Assembly: GCA_017634385.1 (NCBI GenBank)
Contig: JAGBNN010000007.1
Location: forward strand, 1-64,000
Reading direction: 5' to 3'
Length of the DNA stretch: 64,000 bases
Origin: Bacilli bacterium
GTDB taxonomy: Bacteria; Bacillota_I; Bacilli_A; RF39; UBA660
The position numbers and the translations under genes were made by a program. The notes under the pieces were generated by a model, which had not been told where the DNA came from, searched no databases, and saw nothing but the letters and a program-made list of their open reading frames with translations. Shown one piece after another: positions 1-9,516 of this stretch (the stretch's first letter is position 1; each line of letters starts with the position of its first letter).

Positions 1-6
1 TGAAGT

Positions 7-294
7 TTAGTAATTATTTAAATAAGTTCTTAATTCATTTTTATTAAATGTTTGTTTAGTTTTATGATTTATAAAATTATTTCCTTTAACACGATCTTCA
101 GGATATTCATAAAACTCAATTATCTTTGTTTCATAAAATAGCAAATATCTAATTGGAATAATAGTTTCAATATTAGTTGGTTCAAGTACATTAATTTTGC
201 CACTAGTTATTTGTATCTTATATGGATGAGTAGAACTAATAGCTTTTAATGTCCTTTGACTTGGATTTAACTCTTGTAATAGTTTTATTTTCAT
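7..294 (-). CDS. hypothetical protein, 95 aa
   Basis: Not recognised. The start MKIKLLQEL is chosen because an AGGAGG ribosome binding site lies just upstream (about 305-310); a longer reading to 375 would run through that site and into the tRNA-Cys terminator. The protein is charged, has no membrane segment and no motif I know. The residues around the middle (TNIETIIPIRYLLFYETK) suggest a small beta-rich fold. The binding site sits between short complementary arms (AAGTG and CACTT), so it may be partly sequestered in the mRNA. Confidence 0.55.
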   Translation of the reverse strand: MKIKLLQELNPSQRTLKAISSTHPYKIQITSGKINVLEPTNIETIIPIRYLLFYETKIIEFYEYPEDRVKGNNFINHKTKQTFNKNELRTYLNNY

Positions 295-335
295 AGAAAA
301 AAGTGCCTCCTTTCTACAAAAGAAAACACTTTGAA

Positions 336-367
336 AAATAAAAAGTACATCATCTCTGACGTACTTT
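336..367 (-). terminator. terminator after tRNA-Cys
   Basis: Arms AAAGTAC (342-348) and GTACTTT (361-367) followed in the minus direction by a T-rich run. Confidence 0.55.
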
Positions 368-376
368 GAATTCAAA

Positions 377-450
377 TGGAGGGCCTAGTCGGATTTGAAC
401 CAACGATCAGGGAGTTGCAGTCCCGTGCCTTACCACTTGGCTATAGACCC
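377..450 (-). tRNA. tRNA-Cys (GCA)
   Basis: The minus strand folds as a cloverleaf. The acceptor stem GGGTCTA pairs with TAGGCCC, discriminator U and an encoded CCA end follow. The anticodon loop CTGCAAC gives GCA, and the TTCAAAT T loop is present. The D-arm AGCCAAGTGGTAAGGCA is typical of bacterial tRNA-Cys. Confidence 0.95.
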
Positions 451-501
451 ATGTCACGTGATAATTATAACAAATATTTTAATCTTTTACAATATTATAT
501 T

Positions 502-529
502 AAAAAAAATCAAGTTTATTCACTTGATT
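502..529 (-). terminator. terminator overlapping the stop of the PH-like gene
   Basis: AATCAAGT/ACTTGATT hairpin (508-515 with 522-529) and a T tract. The TAA stop (516-518) lies in the loop. Confidence 0.75.
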
Positions 530-980
530 CATCATGTCCTCTTCTAGCTCTCATTATTTTTGGTTTTTCATGTAATAAGTATTCTGATAAATTAGTTTCT
601 ATTTCTGGCAAACTATTTGGAGATAAATTAGATAATTTTACTATTTCTTTAGCTGTATCGATAGTTACCTTACCAAATAATATTCCTCTAAATACTTGGA
701 AGTCATTAAATAAATCTGGTGTTATAGAATTTAATCTATAACCTGGAAGAACTCTTTTTTGTACTATTAATATTCTTTGATTAGTAAATGCTACTATACA
801 TGTTGCGAATATATCAAATACACTTTCATTTTTTTGTGCTGGAAATATATAAAATATTTCTTCATCTGGATTAATGTGTTTTGCCATAACTTTTGCATGT
901 GCACGTATTCTCCATGCAATTGTAAATGGATACTTTCTTAAAAAAGCATTAACTCTTTGATAAATTTCTTCTACCATCAT
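516..980 (-). CDS. PH-domain-like hypothetical protein
   Basis: 154 aa, soluble. Residues about 30-140 resemble bacterial YokE/bPH-type pleckstrin-homology-like domains: a helical start, then the strand signature FTNQRILIVQK followed by beta-rich sequence. Such proteins are usually of unknown function. Two ATG codons stand in tandem at the start behind AGGTGG. It is a single-gene unit between the NUDIX gene terminator and its own terminator. The family call rests only on the short FTNQRIL-type pattern and on length. Confidence 0.5.
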   Translation of the reverse strand: MMVEEIYQRVNAFLRKYPFTIAWRIRAHAKVMAKHINPDEEIFYIFPAQKNESVFDIFATCIVAFTNQRILIVQKRVLPGYRLNSITPDLFNDFQVFRGILFGKVTIDTAKEIVKLSNLSPNSLPEIETNLSEYLLHEKPKIMRARRGHDESSE

Positions 981-1012
981 AATACCACCTTTTTTATGAC
1001 TTAATTATACAA

Positions 1013-1052
1013 TAAAAAATGAATATTGACAATAAGTTATTCAATATTCATT
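1013..1052 (-). terminator. terminator overlapping the NUDIX gene end
   Basis: 12-bp arms AATGAATATTGA (1018-1029) and TCAATATTCATT (1041-1052), then T tract. The 5' arm is coding sequence and the TAA stop begins the loop. Confidence 0.8.
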
Positions 1053-1561
1053 TGTTCATATTCATCTAATACTTTTAATGTTTCTAAAGCTAAATAAGTA
1101 GCTTTCGGATTATCTTTATTATATTCCTTTAAAAGTTCTCTAGCTTCTTCCATATCAATATAAAAAGCTCTTAAATCATCTCTTTTTTCAGGAAGTGTTA
1201 AGTTGAAGTATTCAATATCATCTTTTGAAGTAAATCCAGTAAAATAATATGTATTAACTAGTCTATTTACTATAGTTCCATCTTTTGCTTCATAATCTCT
1301 TAAATAATTTTTTACAAGTGCGAATGGTTCTGTATCATCTAATAATATATTAATATTAGTTTCTTCTTTCATTTCTCTTTTTATTGTATCAACTGGATCT
1401 TCACCAAGTTCTATTTTACCTCCTGGTAAAAAATATACTCTTTCAAAATGACTTAATATGAATTCACCATTTTCATTTCTAAGTATAATTCTTGCTTTAT
1501 CTAATACTTCAGTTATTTCATCTTGTTTTAATCTTGCTTTATTAAGTACTATTTCTTTCAT
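1037..1561 (-). CDS. NUDIX hydrolase
   Basis: 174 aa. A NUDIX box is visible: GGKIELGEDPV, then REMKEETNI, matching Gx5Ex7REUxEExGU except that the last Gly is Asn. Family members hydrolyse nucleoside diphosphates linked to another group; the substrate cannot be told here. The start MKEIVLNK is preferred over an ATG four codons earlier because that upstream ATG overlaps the GGAGG ribosome binding site. It stands alone, downstream of gltX and its terminator. Confidence 0.85.
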   Translation of the reverse strand: MKEIVLNKARLKQDEITEVLDKARIILRNENGEFILSHFERVYFLPGGKIELGEDPVDTIKREMKEETNINILLDDTEPFALVKNYLRDYEAKDGTIVNRLVNTYYFTGFTSKDDIEYFNLTLPEKRDDLRAFYIDMEEARELLKEYNKDNPKATYLALETLKVLDEYEQMNIE

Positions 1562-1643
1562 AAGAACCTCCATATATTCATAATTATTATAACATTATAA
1601 ATATTATTATTAACAAATATGATATTTTTTTTACATAATTTTA

Positions 1644-1678
1644 CAAAAAAAAGATTTAATCTATTTGATTAAATCTTT
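1644..1678 (-). terminator. gltX terminator
   Basis: 12-bp arms (1650-1661 with 1667-1678), 5-base loop and a T tract. The last gltX codons and the TAA stop (1656) are inside the hairpin. Confidence 0.85.
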
Positions 1679-3305
1679 CTTTTATCTTATCTTTTCCAAG
1701 AAGTCTTAATAGTTCATATAAATCAGGTGTTTGACTTTTTGTAGTAAGACCTACTCTTATTACTGTTGAAACATCTGCGACATTTCCCTTATAATTATCA
1801 GGATTTTCTTTATAATCTTTCATATTACCTGCATAACCTAATTTATTAGATAAATCTTGCATTTTACTAAACCAAGTATCTTTATCATCATTTTCATCAT
1901 AATATTCATCTATATATGTATTTAATATTTCTTTTATTTCATTCTTATCTGTTACTTTTTGCCATTCATAGTCTTTTGAAGTAAATAATTCATCATACAT
2001 ATACCATATTCCATTTTTTACATCTGAATATTTAGCATAATCTTTTCTTGGTTTCTTTTGTTCTCTTTCTATATTTAATATTTCTTTTGTATATTCTGGA
2101 TACTTAGTAATTATTTCATAAAAATCTTTATCATATTCTTTTGTATATTCTAATAATTTATTATATATTTCTTCTTTAGAAAGTCTACTTAAATAGTTTT
2201 TAGAAATATTAAGTAATTTTGGTAAATCAAATAATGTTCCATTTGTTGAATTTGCTTTTTTAAAATCAAATTTAAAATCTTCTATCTTTCCTGTTGGATT
2301 TGCATCAAGCCATGCTTCAAAATTAGAATTAGTTATAGTTGCTAAATAAAGCATAACTGCATCTGTAGGTATTCCTTCTTCTATATAATACATTAATCTT
2401 GCTTCAGGATCTTTTCTTTTAGATAATTTTCTAATTGTTCCTTCATCATTTTTATTAAGTGGTGCGATATGGCAATATATTGGTGCTTTAAAACCTAACA
2501 TTTCAAACATTTGAAGATGTTTATTAGTTGATGATACATATTCATCACCTCTAATAATATGAGTTGTATGCATTAAATGATCATCTATTACATGTGCGAA
2601 ATGATATGTAGGAAGTCCATCGCTTTTAATTATTACTTCATCTATGTCATTTTCTGGAAGTTCTATTTTACCTTTTATTGCGTCATTTAACACTACTTTT
2701 TTATAGAAATCACCTGGAGATTTTAATCTTATTATATATGGATCACCATTTTCTATTCTTTTAACTGTATCTTCCATTGATAAGAATCTATCTTTAGCCC
2801 ATCTTCCATAATATCCTAATCTTTGCTTTGAAATTTCTTGTTCTCTTCTTATTTCATCTAATTCTTCTTTAGATGCAAATGATGCATATGCTTTTCCTTC
2901 TTCGATTAATTTTTTAGCATATGCTTGATATATATCTTTTCTTTGACTTTGGAAATATGGTCCATAATTACCTACTTCTTCTGTATCAGAAATAGCTCCT
3001 TCATCAAACTTCATATCAAATGGTTTTACAGCTTCTATTATCTTTTTAACGCCATCTTCAATTGATCTTTCTGTATCAGTATCTTCTATTCTTAAGAAAA
3101 ATACTCCTTTTGTTTGACTAGAAAATACTTTTGATATAAAAGCTTGAAACAAATTTCCCATATGAGGTAAACCAGTTGGACTTGGTGCATATCTTGTTAC
3201 TATAGCACCTTCTGGTAAATCTCTTTCTGGATACATTTTTTCATATTCTTCCCAAGTATGTTTTACTCCTGGAAGTAAAATATCTGCAAATTCTTTACTT
3301 GTCAT
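1656..3305 (-). CDS. gltX: glutamyl-tRNA synthetase
   Basis: 549 aa class I aminoacyl-tRNA synthetase that charges tRNA with glutamate. The HIGH-type signature appears as APSPTGLPHMGN near residue 40, and the KMSKS-type signature as KLSKRKD near residue 290. It is longer than the roughly 480-residue Bacillus enzyme, with extra charged sequence in the anticodon-binding half. No gatCAB is in the window, so whether it is discriminating cannot be said. Start follows AAGGAGTGAT. Expression is probably controlled by the T-box leader just upstream. Confidence 0.95.
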   Translation of the reverse strand: MTSKEFADILLPGVKHTWEEYEKMYPERDLPEGAIVTRYAPSPTGLPHMGNLFQAFISKVFSSQTKGVFFLRIEDTDTERSIEDGVKKIIEAVKPFDMKFDEGAISDTEEVGNYGPYFQSQRKDIYQAYAKKLIEEGKAYASFASKEELDEIRREQEISKQRLGYYGRWAKDRFLSMEDTVKRIENGDPYIIRLKSPGDFYKKVVLNDAIKGKIELPENDIDEVIIKSDGLPTYHFAHVIDDHLMHTTHIIRGDEYVSSTNKHLQMFEMLGFKAPIYCHIAPLNKNDEGTIRKLSKRKDPEARLMYYIEEGIPTDAVMLYLATITNSNFEAWLDANPTGKIEDFKFDFKKANSTNGTLFDLPKLLNISKNYLSRLSKEEIYNKLLEYTKEYDKDFYEIITKYPEYTKEILNIEREQKKPRKDYAKYSDVKNGIWYMYDELFTSKDYEWQKVTDKNEIKEILNTYIDEYYDENDDKDTWFSKMQDLSNKLGYAGNMKDYKENPDNYKGNVADVSTVIRVGLTTKSQTPDLYELLRLLGKDKIKERFNQID

Positions 3306-3321
3306 TTTATCACTCCTTTTA

Positions 3322-3520
3322 AATAAAAAAAGCCTATAATGTAAGGACTAATTATAGCGGTACCACCTTACTTCATAGACTTCTATGCTCTTTAATAGTT
3401 AACGCCTATCTACGCTTAAAGCTCCAAAGCTTCTTTCTTATAATCATTATATTAGCTCACACCAAATGCTAACTCTCTTTAATAATTCATATAATACTCT
3501 TCTTCTTCATCGCTTTTGAT
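3322..3520 (-). promoter_or_regulatory. T-box riboswitch leader of gltX
   Basis: On the minus strand the leader carries the T-box core AAGGTGGTACCGC (about 3357-3370). A terminator follows whose arms (AGTCTAT...GTAAGG with CCTTAC...ATAGGCT, about 3331-3381) end in a T tract just before the gltX ribosome binding site. A GAA-rich stretch early in the leader could hold the glutamate specifier codon. T-boxes sense uncharged tRNA, here presumably tRNA-Glu. Confidence 0.88.
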
Positions 3521-3526
3521 ACATGT

Positions 3527-3555
3527 ATTTTATCATATTAATTTTTAAATTTCAA
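3527..3555 (-). promoter_or_regulatory. promoter of the gltX T-box unit
   Basis: TTGAAA (3550-3555), 17-base spacer, TAAAAT (3527-3532). The -35 box lies within the last codons of addA. Confidence 0.7.
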
Positions 3556-6500
3556 GTAACTTATTATCTATAATAGAATATAAGTATGTATTAGTTTTTT
3601 TATTTAATTTCTTTTCTATATACGATTTATATCCTTTTATTTGTTTTATATAATTTTCATCTGTTATATTTTTAAGTTTATAATCGATTATATCTATATG
3701 ATCATCATAGACAAGCATCAAATCTATAATACCATGATATTTAGTATTATCTTCTTCATATTCAAATTCATATTCTTTATATATTTTACAATTTAAATCT
3801 AATCTACTAATAAAATTAAGTACTTGTTTATTATCAGTCTTTGGATTTTTAAAATCAGTTATTTCAAATAGATAATGCATATATGTTCCATAATTCATAT
3901 TATCAATTTCTTCTTTTGTTTTTAAATTATTTGTTTCTTTTGAAAAATGACTTTCTATTATTTCGTTATTATCTATTTTTATTTCTTTCAATTCAATTTT
4001 TTTATCATCTATAAATATATCAGGTAATTTACCTTTTTTAGATAAATTATAATCTTTTGTTAATTTTAAGTTTTCTATCTGAATATTTTCTTCATACATC
4101 TTTAATTTAGTATTAATAGAATTTAATATATCATATAAAGATCTATAATTAATTCTTATATTATCATCTACTATATTATTTACTTCATCTTCATTTGTAA
4201 GTTCTGGTGAAATAATAATCATTTTTTCTTTTGTTCTTGTAAGAGCAACATAAAATAATCTTATCTTTTCACTTATATCTTCTTCATAATATTTTTTAAT
4301 ATATAAATTTCTTAATATAGTATTTTCTAGTCCATCATTATTTATAGGAATAATAATTCCATATTTTTCATCATATAAAAATGTACTTTTTATATCTTGA
4401 TCATTAAAACTTTTATAAAGTCCTGAAAAATAACATATACTAAATTCTAACCCTTTTGATTTATGAATATTCATAATATTGACACTATTTTCTACTTTAG
4501 TATTTAATGAATATTTTATTTCTAATTTAGAACTATTTTTAAAGTATTCCTTTAAATCATATGGTGTATATCCTAAATCAGAAAGAGATGTAAATAATTT
4601 ACTAAATATATCATATCTGATATTACATGCTTCTATATTTCCTTTAACAATGGTTTTTTCATATATTTTAAATTTTTCTATTATTATATCTAATAATTCA
4701 TTATTAGTAATATAATCCAATTTTAAAGCTATATCACTTGATATTTTATATATTTCATCTTCCTTAAATTTATTATTAACAAATATGTCTAATATTTGAT
4801 CATCTGTATAATCAAATAAATATGATCTAGCAACTGAAGTAAAATAATATTTAAATTCTTGATCAAGAATTTCTTCTTTCACTTTTATTATTAAATTAAT
4901 AATATTTTTTAGTATTGCTATGTCATCTTCTGTATTTAATTTTTCATCATGCCATACTACATTTGGTATTTTAAAATATTCAAATACTTTAGAATATGTA
5001 TCAAAATCTCCTCCTCTATCCATAATTATACAAAAGTCACCATAATTAACATCTCTTAATTTTTTAGTTTCTTTATCTATTACTTGATATTTTGATTCTA
5101 CTTTTTCTTTTATATCGTTTGCAATTATAAATGCCTCTATTTCTGCTTTTGTATATTCCTTATCTTCATAATTATAAGTTAATAAATCCATATTATATTT
5201 ATAATCACCTTTTAAGTTATACATATCATTTCCATGAACCATACGATGTGACACCTTATAATCTGCATTTCCAATATTATCATCCATAATAAGATCAAAT
5301 ACTCTATTTATATCATCTAAAACTTCTTCTCTTGATCTAAAATTCTTAAGTAAATCTATTTTTATTCCACCATCATTTTTAGAATATTTATTATATTTAT
5401 TTCTAAATATTTCTGGATTAGCATGTCTAAACCTATATATTGATTGTTTTATATCTCCTACCATATATACATTATTATTTCCTATAAGTGATATAAATTC
5501 ATCTTGAAGATCACTAGTATCTTGATATTCATCTACCATTATTTCATTGAAATAATTCTTAATCTCTTCTTTTACATCATTATTTTCTTTAACTATTTTA
5601 ATAGCCATTTTTGCTATATCATTAAATGTATAACTGTTATTATTTATTTTAAATTCACTTAATCTTTTATCTAATTCTTTTATTAAAGATATTATAACTT
5701 CTACATTATCCTTAGTAGATAATAAGTCACTTCTTATTTCTTCTATGGATTTTGTATATTCTTTTTTTAGATAATCTACATTATCTTTTATTTTTTTGTA
5801 TATTGGTTTTGCTTCTTCATCTAGATTTCTCATTTGAATTTTTTTATTATCAAAACAATGCAGTATTTCTTCATATGTTGAAGAAGATAATAACTTATCT
5901 AAATATTCACTTAAATTATTAAATTGTTTATCATCTAAATATCCCTTTATATCTAAGAATAATTCATTTATATTATCTTTTACTTCAAATGCAGAATCTA
6001 TATATTCTTTAATTACATTTTCTATAAATTCATTACTATAATATTTATCTATATATTCATTTAAATAAGTTTCTTTATCAGATTTTAAATCTAATTTTTC
6101 ATTAAAACTTATTACTATGTCTTTTATTTTTCTATCATTCTTAGTACAGTATGTTTTAATTAAATTATCAAACTTTATATCTTGATATCTTTCTTCGAAT
6201 ATTTCATCTATTATTCTATTTATTTCTATTTTTATTACTGTATCATCTACTACTTTTACTTTAGATGGTATATTTAATAAATAATGATATTTTCTTACAA
6301 TAGACTGTGCATAACTATCAAAAGTAGTTATATATGCAGAATCTATTAAATCTAATTGATCGGTTAACCCTTTTTCTGTTATAGCTTTTCTTATTCTATC
6401 TTTCATTTCATTTGCAGCGGCATTTGTAAAAGTTAGTACAAGTAAATTATTTATATTTATACCTTTTTCTATTTTTGTTATTACTCTTTTTGTAAGTACT

Positions 6501-6592
6501 GCTGTTTTACCTGAACCTGCCCCTGCGGAAACTATAATATTACTTCCATCTTGATTAATAGCTAATAACTGATCTTTAGTCCAACTAGGCAT
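3545..6592 (-). CDS. addA: ATP-dependent helicase/nuclease subunit A
   Basis: 1015 aa UvrD-type helicase with a C-terminal RecB-family nuclease, working with AddB in double-strand break repair. Seen: Walker A SAGAGSGKT near residue 25, motif II VDEYQDTSD, motif III GDIKQSIYRFR, motif V NIMNIHKSKGLEFS, motif VI RLFYVALTRTKEK, and nuclease residues GIIDLMLVYDDHIDIIDYK near the end. It is shorter than the roughly 1230-residue Bacillus protein. Start MPSWTK sits 8 bases after AGGAGG; in-frame starts at 6598 and 6601 lie too close to that site. It overlaps the end of addB by 8 bases. Confidence 0.95.
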   Translation of the reverse strand: MPSWTKDQLLAINQDGSNIIVSAGAGSGKTAVLTKRVITKIEKGININNLLVLTFTNAAANEMKDRIRKAITEKGLTDQLDLIDSAYITTFDSYAQSIVRKYHYLLNIPSKVKVVDDTVIKIEINRIIDEIFEERYQDIKFDNLIKTYCTKNDRKIKDIVISFNEKLDLKSDKETYLNEYIDKYYSNEFIENVIKEYIDSAFEVKDNINELFLDIKGYLDDKQFNNLSEYLDKLLSSSTYEEILHCFDNKKIQMRNLDEEAKPIYKKIKDNVDYLKKEYTKSIEEIRSDLLSTKDNVEVIISLIKELDKRLSEFKINNNSYTFNDIAKMAIKIVKENNDVKEEIKNYFNEIMVDEYQDTSDLQDEFISLIGNNNVYMVGDIKQSIYRFRHANPEIFRNKYNKYSKNDGGIKIDLLKNFRSREEVLDDINRVFDLIMDDNIGNADYKVSHRMVHGNDMYNLKGDYKYNMDLLTYNYEDKEYTKAEIEAFIIANDIKEKVESKYQVIDKETKKLRDVNYGDFCIIMDRGGDFDTYSKVFEYFKIPNVVWHDEKLNTEDDIAILKNIINLIIKVKEEILDQEFKYYFTSVARSYLFDYTDDQILDIFVNNKFKEDEIYKISSDIALKLDYITNNELLDIIIEKFKIYEKTIVKGNIEACNIRYDIFSKLFTSLSDLGYTPYDLKEYFKNSSKLEIKYSLNTKVENSVNIMNIHKSKGLEFSICYFSGLYKSFNDQDIKSTFLYDEKYGIIIPINNDGLENTILRNLYIKKYYEEDISEKIRLFYVALTRTKEKMIIISPELTNEDEVNNIVDDNIRINYRSLYDILNSINTKLKMYEENIQIENLKLTKDYNLSKKGKLPDIFIDDKKIELKEIKIDNNEIIESHFSKETNNLKTKEEIDNMNYGTYMHYLFEITDFKNPKTDNKQVLNFISRLDLNCKIYKEYEFEYEEDNTKYHGIIDLMLVYDDHIDIIDYKLKNITDENYIKQIKGYKSYIEKKLNKKTNTYLYSIIDNKLLEI

Positions 6593-8942
6593 TTTCATCA
6601 CCTCCTAAAAATGATAATTCATTATCTTTTTTAAGATTTCTTATATCTTCATTAGTTCTAAAACAGATATCTTTATAATTACAAAATTTACATGCAGTTA
6701 TATCTTTATCAGTATCTTTTTTAATAGGACTAATATCAAATTTTGCATCTAATATATTATTAATAGATATGTCTATTTGTTTTTCTGCAAATTCTTTTAA
6801 TAAATTAAATTTATTATTATCAAGTACTTTTGAAGTTGCATAAAACTCACCATCATTCTTAGTCCTTAATCCTTTTATGACTTCGCTTTTGTCATATGAA
6901 GAGTCAAATTTTTCTATTACACTTATATCACTATTAGAATAACCTTCTAATTTTAATTTATCTTCTCTTAACTCTTCTTTTTTCTCAATACTAGGCATTA
7001 TTTTTTGAAGATATATACCTGCAAACTTTATATTTTTTAAATTCATATTATCTGCTAAATATAAATATATAGGAAGTTGAAGACCTATTCCATATTCCAT
7101 ATATCCTAAATCAATGTCTATATTATTTCCTGTTTTATAATCAATTATAGCTACTATAGTATTACCATTTTCTTCTTCATATAATAATTTATCTATAATT
7201 CCACTAAATGTTATTTTAAGATTTTTATCTTTATTAATATATACTTTCTTTTCGGGTAATACATTATTTAACTTACAATATTTCATTTGTTTTTTTATTG
7301 TTTCTAAAGAAAATCTCATATCTTCTTTTGCATTATTAAGAAAGAATTTTTCCATATTTGAAAATTCTCTATCTTTATAATTCTCATTTATAAAAGAATC
7401 AAGTTCTTTATCTATATCGATTTCTTTATTAATACCTATTTCTAATATGTGATGAAATATAGTACCTAAAATAGCACCAAAATTTTCTTCATATATATCT
7501 ATATTTAATATTTTAGATAAATAATATTTAAATGGACATTCATTATATTCTTCTATTTTTGAATATGATAAAGATAATTTATTATCCATCATCTTGTATA
7601 AATTATTTTTATTTACAGTTTGATATTTATTATCATAATCCATATAAGAAATATCATAATTATATTTTAATGCGTTTAAGTCTTTAGATTTATGTCCATA
7701 TTTCATTAACTTATCTAAATCTTTAGCAAGTTTTAATTCATCATTTATTTTTGAATAAGATTTATATATATCAATAGTTGGTCTTTCTATTTCTAATCCT
7801 TCTGTTAAATTACTTGGATAACATTCTGAAGAAGGAGTTACTTTCTTATAAGTAATAATTAAATTTTTAATATTATTAATAGATTTAATTGTTATATCTT
7901 TTTCTAATTTATTTTTTTCTATTGTAGTATCTAAATATGTAGGTTTTATATTATCTGTTATAAAATCTTCATCTTTATATACTTTTGGAATTGATTTTAG
8001 ATTAAAATTCATTAAAAATACATATTCATCTTCAACAATATCCTTATAATCAATAATTTCAATCGCATTATTTAATTTTATACTTGGTACTCTTGTAGTA
8101 GATAAATCATGAATAAGCATTTCTTTAACTTTTTCGTAATTATCTATAAATGTATATTTATTACATATATTTACTATTAAATTATATATAGGATTTTCTT
8201 TATCTAATAAATCAAGAGTATCATTAATATTAGGTTTTATATTATCTAAAAATTGTTTTCCTATTTTAGTTCCTAATATATAAGAATTATTAGGTATATT
8301 AATAGGAATATTAAAACTAGCAAATATTCTTTTTATTGGATTTATATAATCATCATCAATATTAGATATTTTTATTTTATTAATATCAATACCTTTATTA
8401 ATTAAATCACATATGTTGTATGCAACATACTCAATTTCATCATCTAAATAATCAAATTCATATACTTTGTGTTTGTATTCTTCATACTTAAAATCATATA
8501 TTTCTACATCTGTATAATTTCTAATTATATTAAATATATAATTATTATATTTAGATACTTTCTTCATACAAACTTTTACTTTTTTATTTTTTAAATAGTC
8601 AATAAATAATGGATCTTTTATAAGTAAATTATTTTCTTCTAATTCTTTCTTATACTTTAAAAGCATTTCTAATTTATTATTATCATAATTTTTATCTTCA
8701 ATAAAATACATATTATCTATATATATTTTAGCAATTTCGTATGTTAAATCATATTTATTCATTAAATAATAAATAGCTTGTCTATCATAATCAAAATATA
8801 GCCTTTTAATTACTTCACTTATATTCATAAATTTAATATCATAAATATTTTCTTCATTATTTAAATAAGATAATATTTTTGTTTTTATGTCATTATCGCA
8901 AATCAAAATGATATTATCTTCTATTATGCTTTTAAAATCCAT
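6585..8942 (-). CDS. addB: ATP-dependent nuclease subunit B (shortened)
   Basis: 785 aa, against about 1160 in Bacillus. The C-terminal nuclease and iron-sulfur region is recognisable: LSYSKIEEYNECPFKYYLSKIL, then IIDYKTGNN, then CKFCNYKDIC, giving the four cysteines of the AddB cluster. The N-terminus (MDFKSIIEDNIILICDND) shows no Walker A motif, unlike Bacillus AddB, so the inactive-helicase half appears more degraded. It is the first gene of an addB-addA operon and starts after AGGTGAT. Confidence 0.9.
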   Translation of the reverse strand: MDFKSIIEDNIILICDNDIKTKILSYLNNEENIYDIKFMNISEVIKRLYFDYDRQAIYYLMNKYDLTYEIAKIYIDNMYFIEDKNYDNNKLEMLLKYKKELEENNLLIKDPLFIDYLKNKKVKVCMKKVSKYNNYIFNIIRNYTDVEIYDFKYEEYKHKVYEFDYLDDEIEYVAYNICDLINKGIDINKIKISNIDDDYINPIKRIFASFNIPINIPNNSYILGTKIGKQFLDNIKPNINDTLDLLDKENPIYNLIVNICNKYTFIDNYEKVKEMLIHDLSTTRVPSIKLNNAIEIIDYKDIVEDEYVFLMNFNLKSIPKVYKDEDFITDNIKPTYLDTTIEKNKLEKDITIKSINNIKNLIITYKKVTPSSECYPSNLTEGLEIERPTIDIYKSYSKINDELKLAKDLDKLMKYGHKSKDLNALKYNYDISYMDYDNKYQTVNKNNLYKMMDNKLSLSYSKIEEYNECPFKYYLSKILNIDIYEENFGAILGTIFHHILEIGINKEIDIDKELDSFINENYKDREFSNMEKFFLNNAKEDMRFSLETIKKQMKYCKLNNVLPEKKVYINKDKNLKITFSGIIDKLLYEEENGNTIVAIIDYKTGNNIDIDLGYMEYGIGLQLPIYLYLADNMNLKNIKFAGIYLQKIMPSIEKKEELREDKLKLEGYSNSDISVIEKFDSSYDKSEVIKGLRTKNDGEFYATSKVLDNNKFNLLKEFAEKQIDISINNILDAKFDISPIKKDTDKDITACKFCNYKDICFRTNEDIRNLKKDNELSFLGGDENA

Positions 8943-8958
8943 GTTATCACCTATATAA

Positions 8959-8967
8959 ATTATACCA
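8959..8967 (-). promoter_or_regulatory. extended -10 promoter of addBA
   Basis: TGGTATAAT directly after the T tract of the tspO terminator. No clear -35 box. Confidence 0.55.
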
Positions 8968-8969
8968 AG

Positions 8970-8993
8970 AAAAAAAGAATATTTCTATTCTTT
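8970..8993 (-). terminator. tspO terminator
   Basis: AAAGAATA/TATTCTTT arms (8974-8981 with 8986-8993), GAAA-type loop, then T tract. Confidence 0.75.
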
Positions 8994-8995
8994 TA

Positions 8996-9460
8996 TTAGT
9001 TTAATACATATATACCAAAGCTTAAATAACATGCGAATAATAACCATATAAAATAAGGTACATTTAAATAGGCACTTATCTTATCTATTTTATAAAATAT
9101 AAGTAACATTGTTACTACAAGTATTATTAACATTAATACCCATAAAAACCCTAAAAAATATTGATTAAATCCAAAAAATATAGGTGTCCAAAGAGCATTT
9201 ATTATAAGTTGAATGAAATATATTAATCTTGCTTCTGACTTTTTAGCATCATTACCCATCATTATTCTATATATCGATATACCCATTAATATAAATAATA
9301 TTGACCATACAATTGGAAATAATATTCCTGGTGGTGAAAGTGGTGGTTTAATTAAAGGTTTATACTTTGCACTTATATTAATAAAAAATGCTGGTAAAGA
9401 TCCTATTATTAAAGTTATTAATATATAAAAAATTAATTTTTTAACATCTATTTTTTTCAT
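8996..9460 (-). CDS. TspO/MBR family membrane protein
   Basis: 154 aa with five predicted membrane segments. The family pattern is visible near residue 35: YKPLIKPPLSPPGILFPIVW, and WTPIFFGFNQ later. TspO proteins bind porphyrins and are linked to stress responses; the role here is unknown. A strong AAGGAGG site precedes the ATG. It sits between the lipid kinase and addB with its own terminator. Confidence 0.9.
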   Translation of the reverse strand: MKKIDVKKLIFYILITLIIGSLPAFFINISAKYKPLIKPPLSPPGILFPIVWSILFILMGISIYRIMMGNDAKKSEARLIYFIQLIINALWTPIFFGFNQYFLGFLWVLMLIILVVTMLLIFYKIDKISAYLNVPYFIWLLFACYLSFGIYVLN

Positions 9461-9487
9461 ATACCCTCCTTAATTTATATTTTACGC

Positions 9488-9516
9488 AAAAAAAAGAGAA
9501 TATATACATATTCTCT
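9488..9516 (-). terminator. lipid kinase terminator
   Basis: AGAGAATA/TATTCTCT arms (9495-9502 with 9509-9516), T tract; the TAG stop overlaps the 5' arm. Confidence 0.75.

Noticed and set aside
376..741. Plus-strand open frame of 121 codons
   Set aside because: It crosses tRNA-Cys and lies opposite the PH-like gene, which has a good start and terminator.
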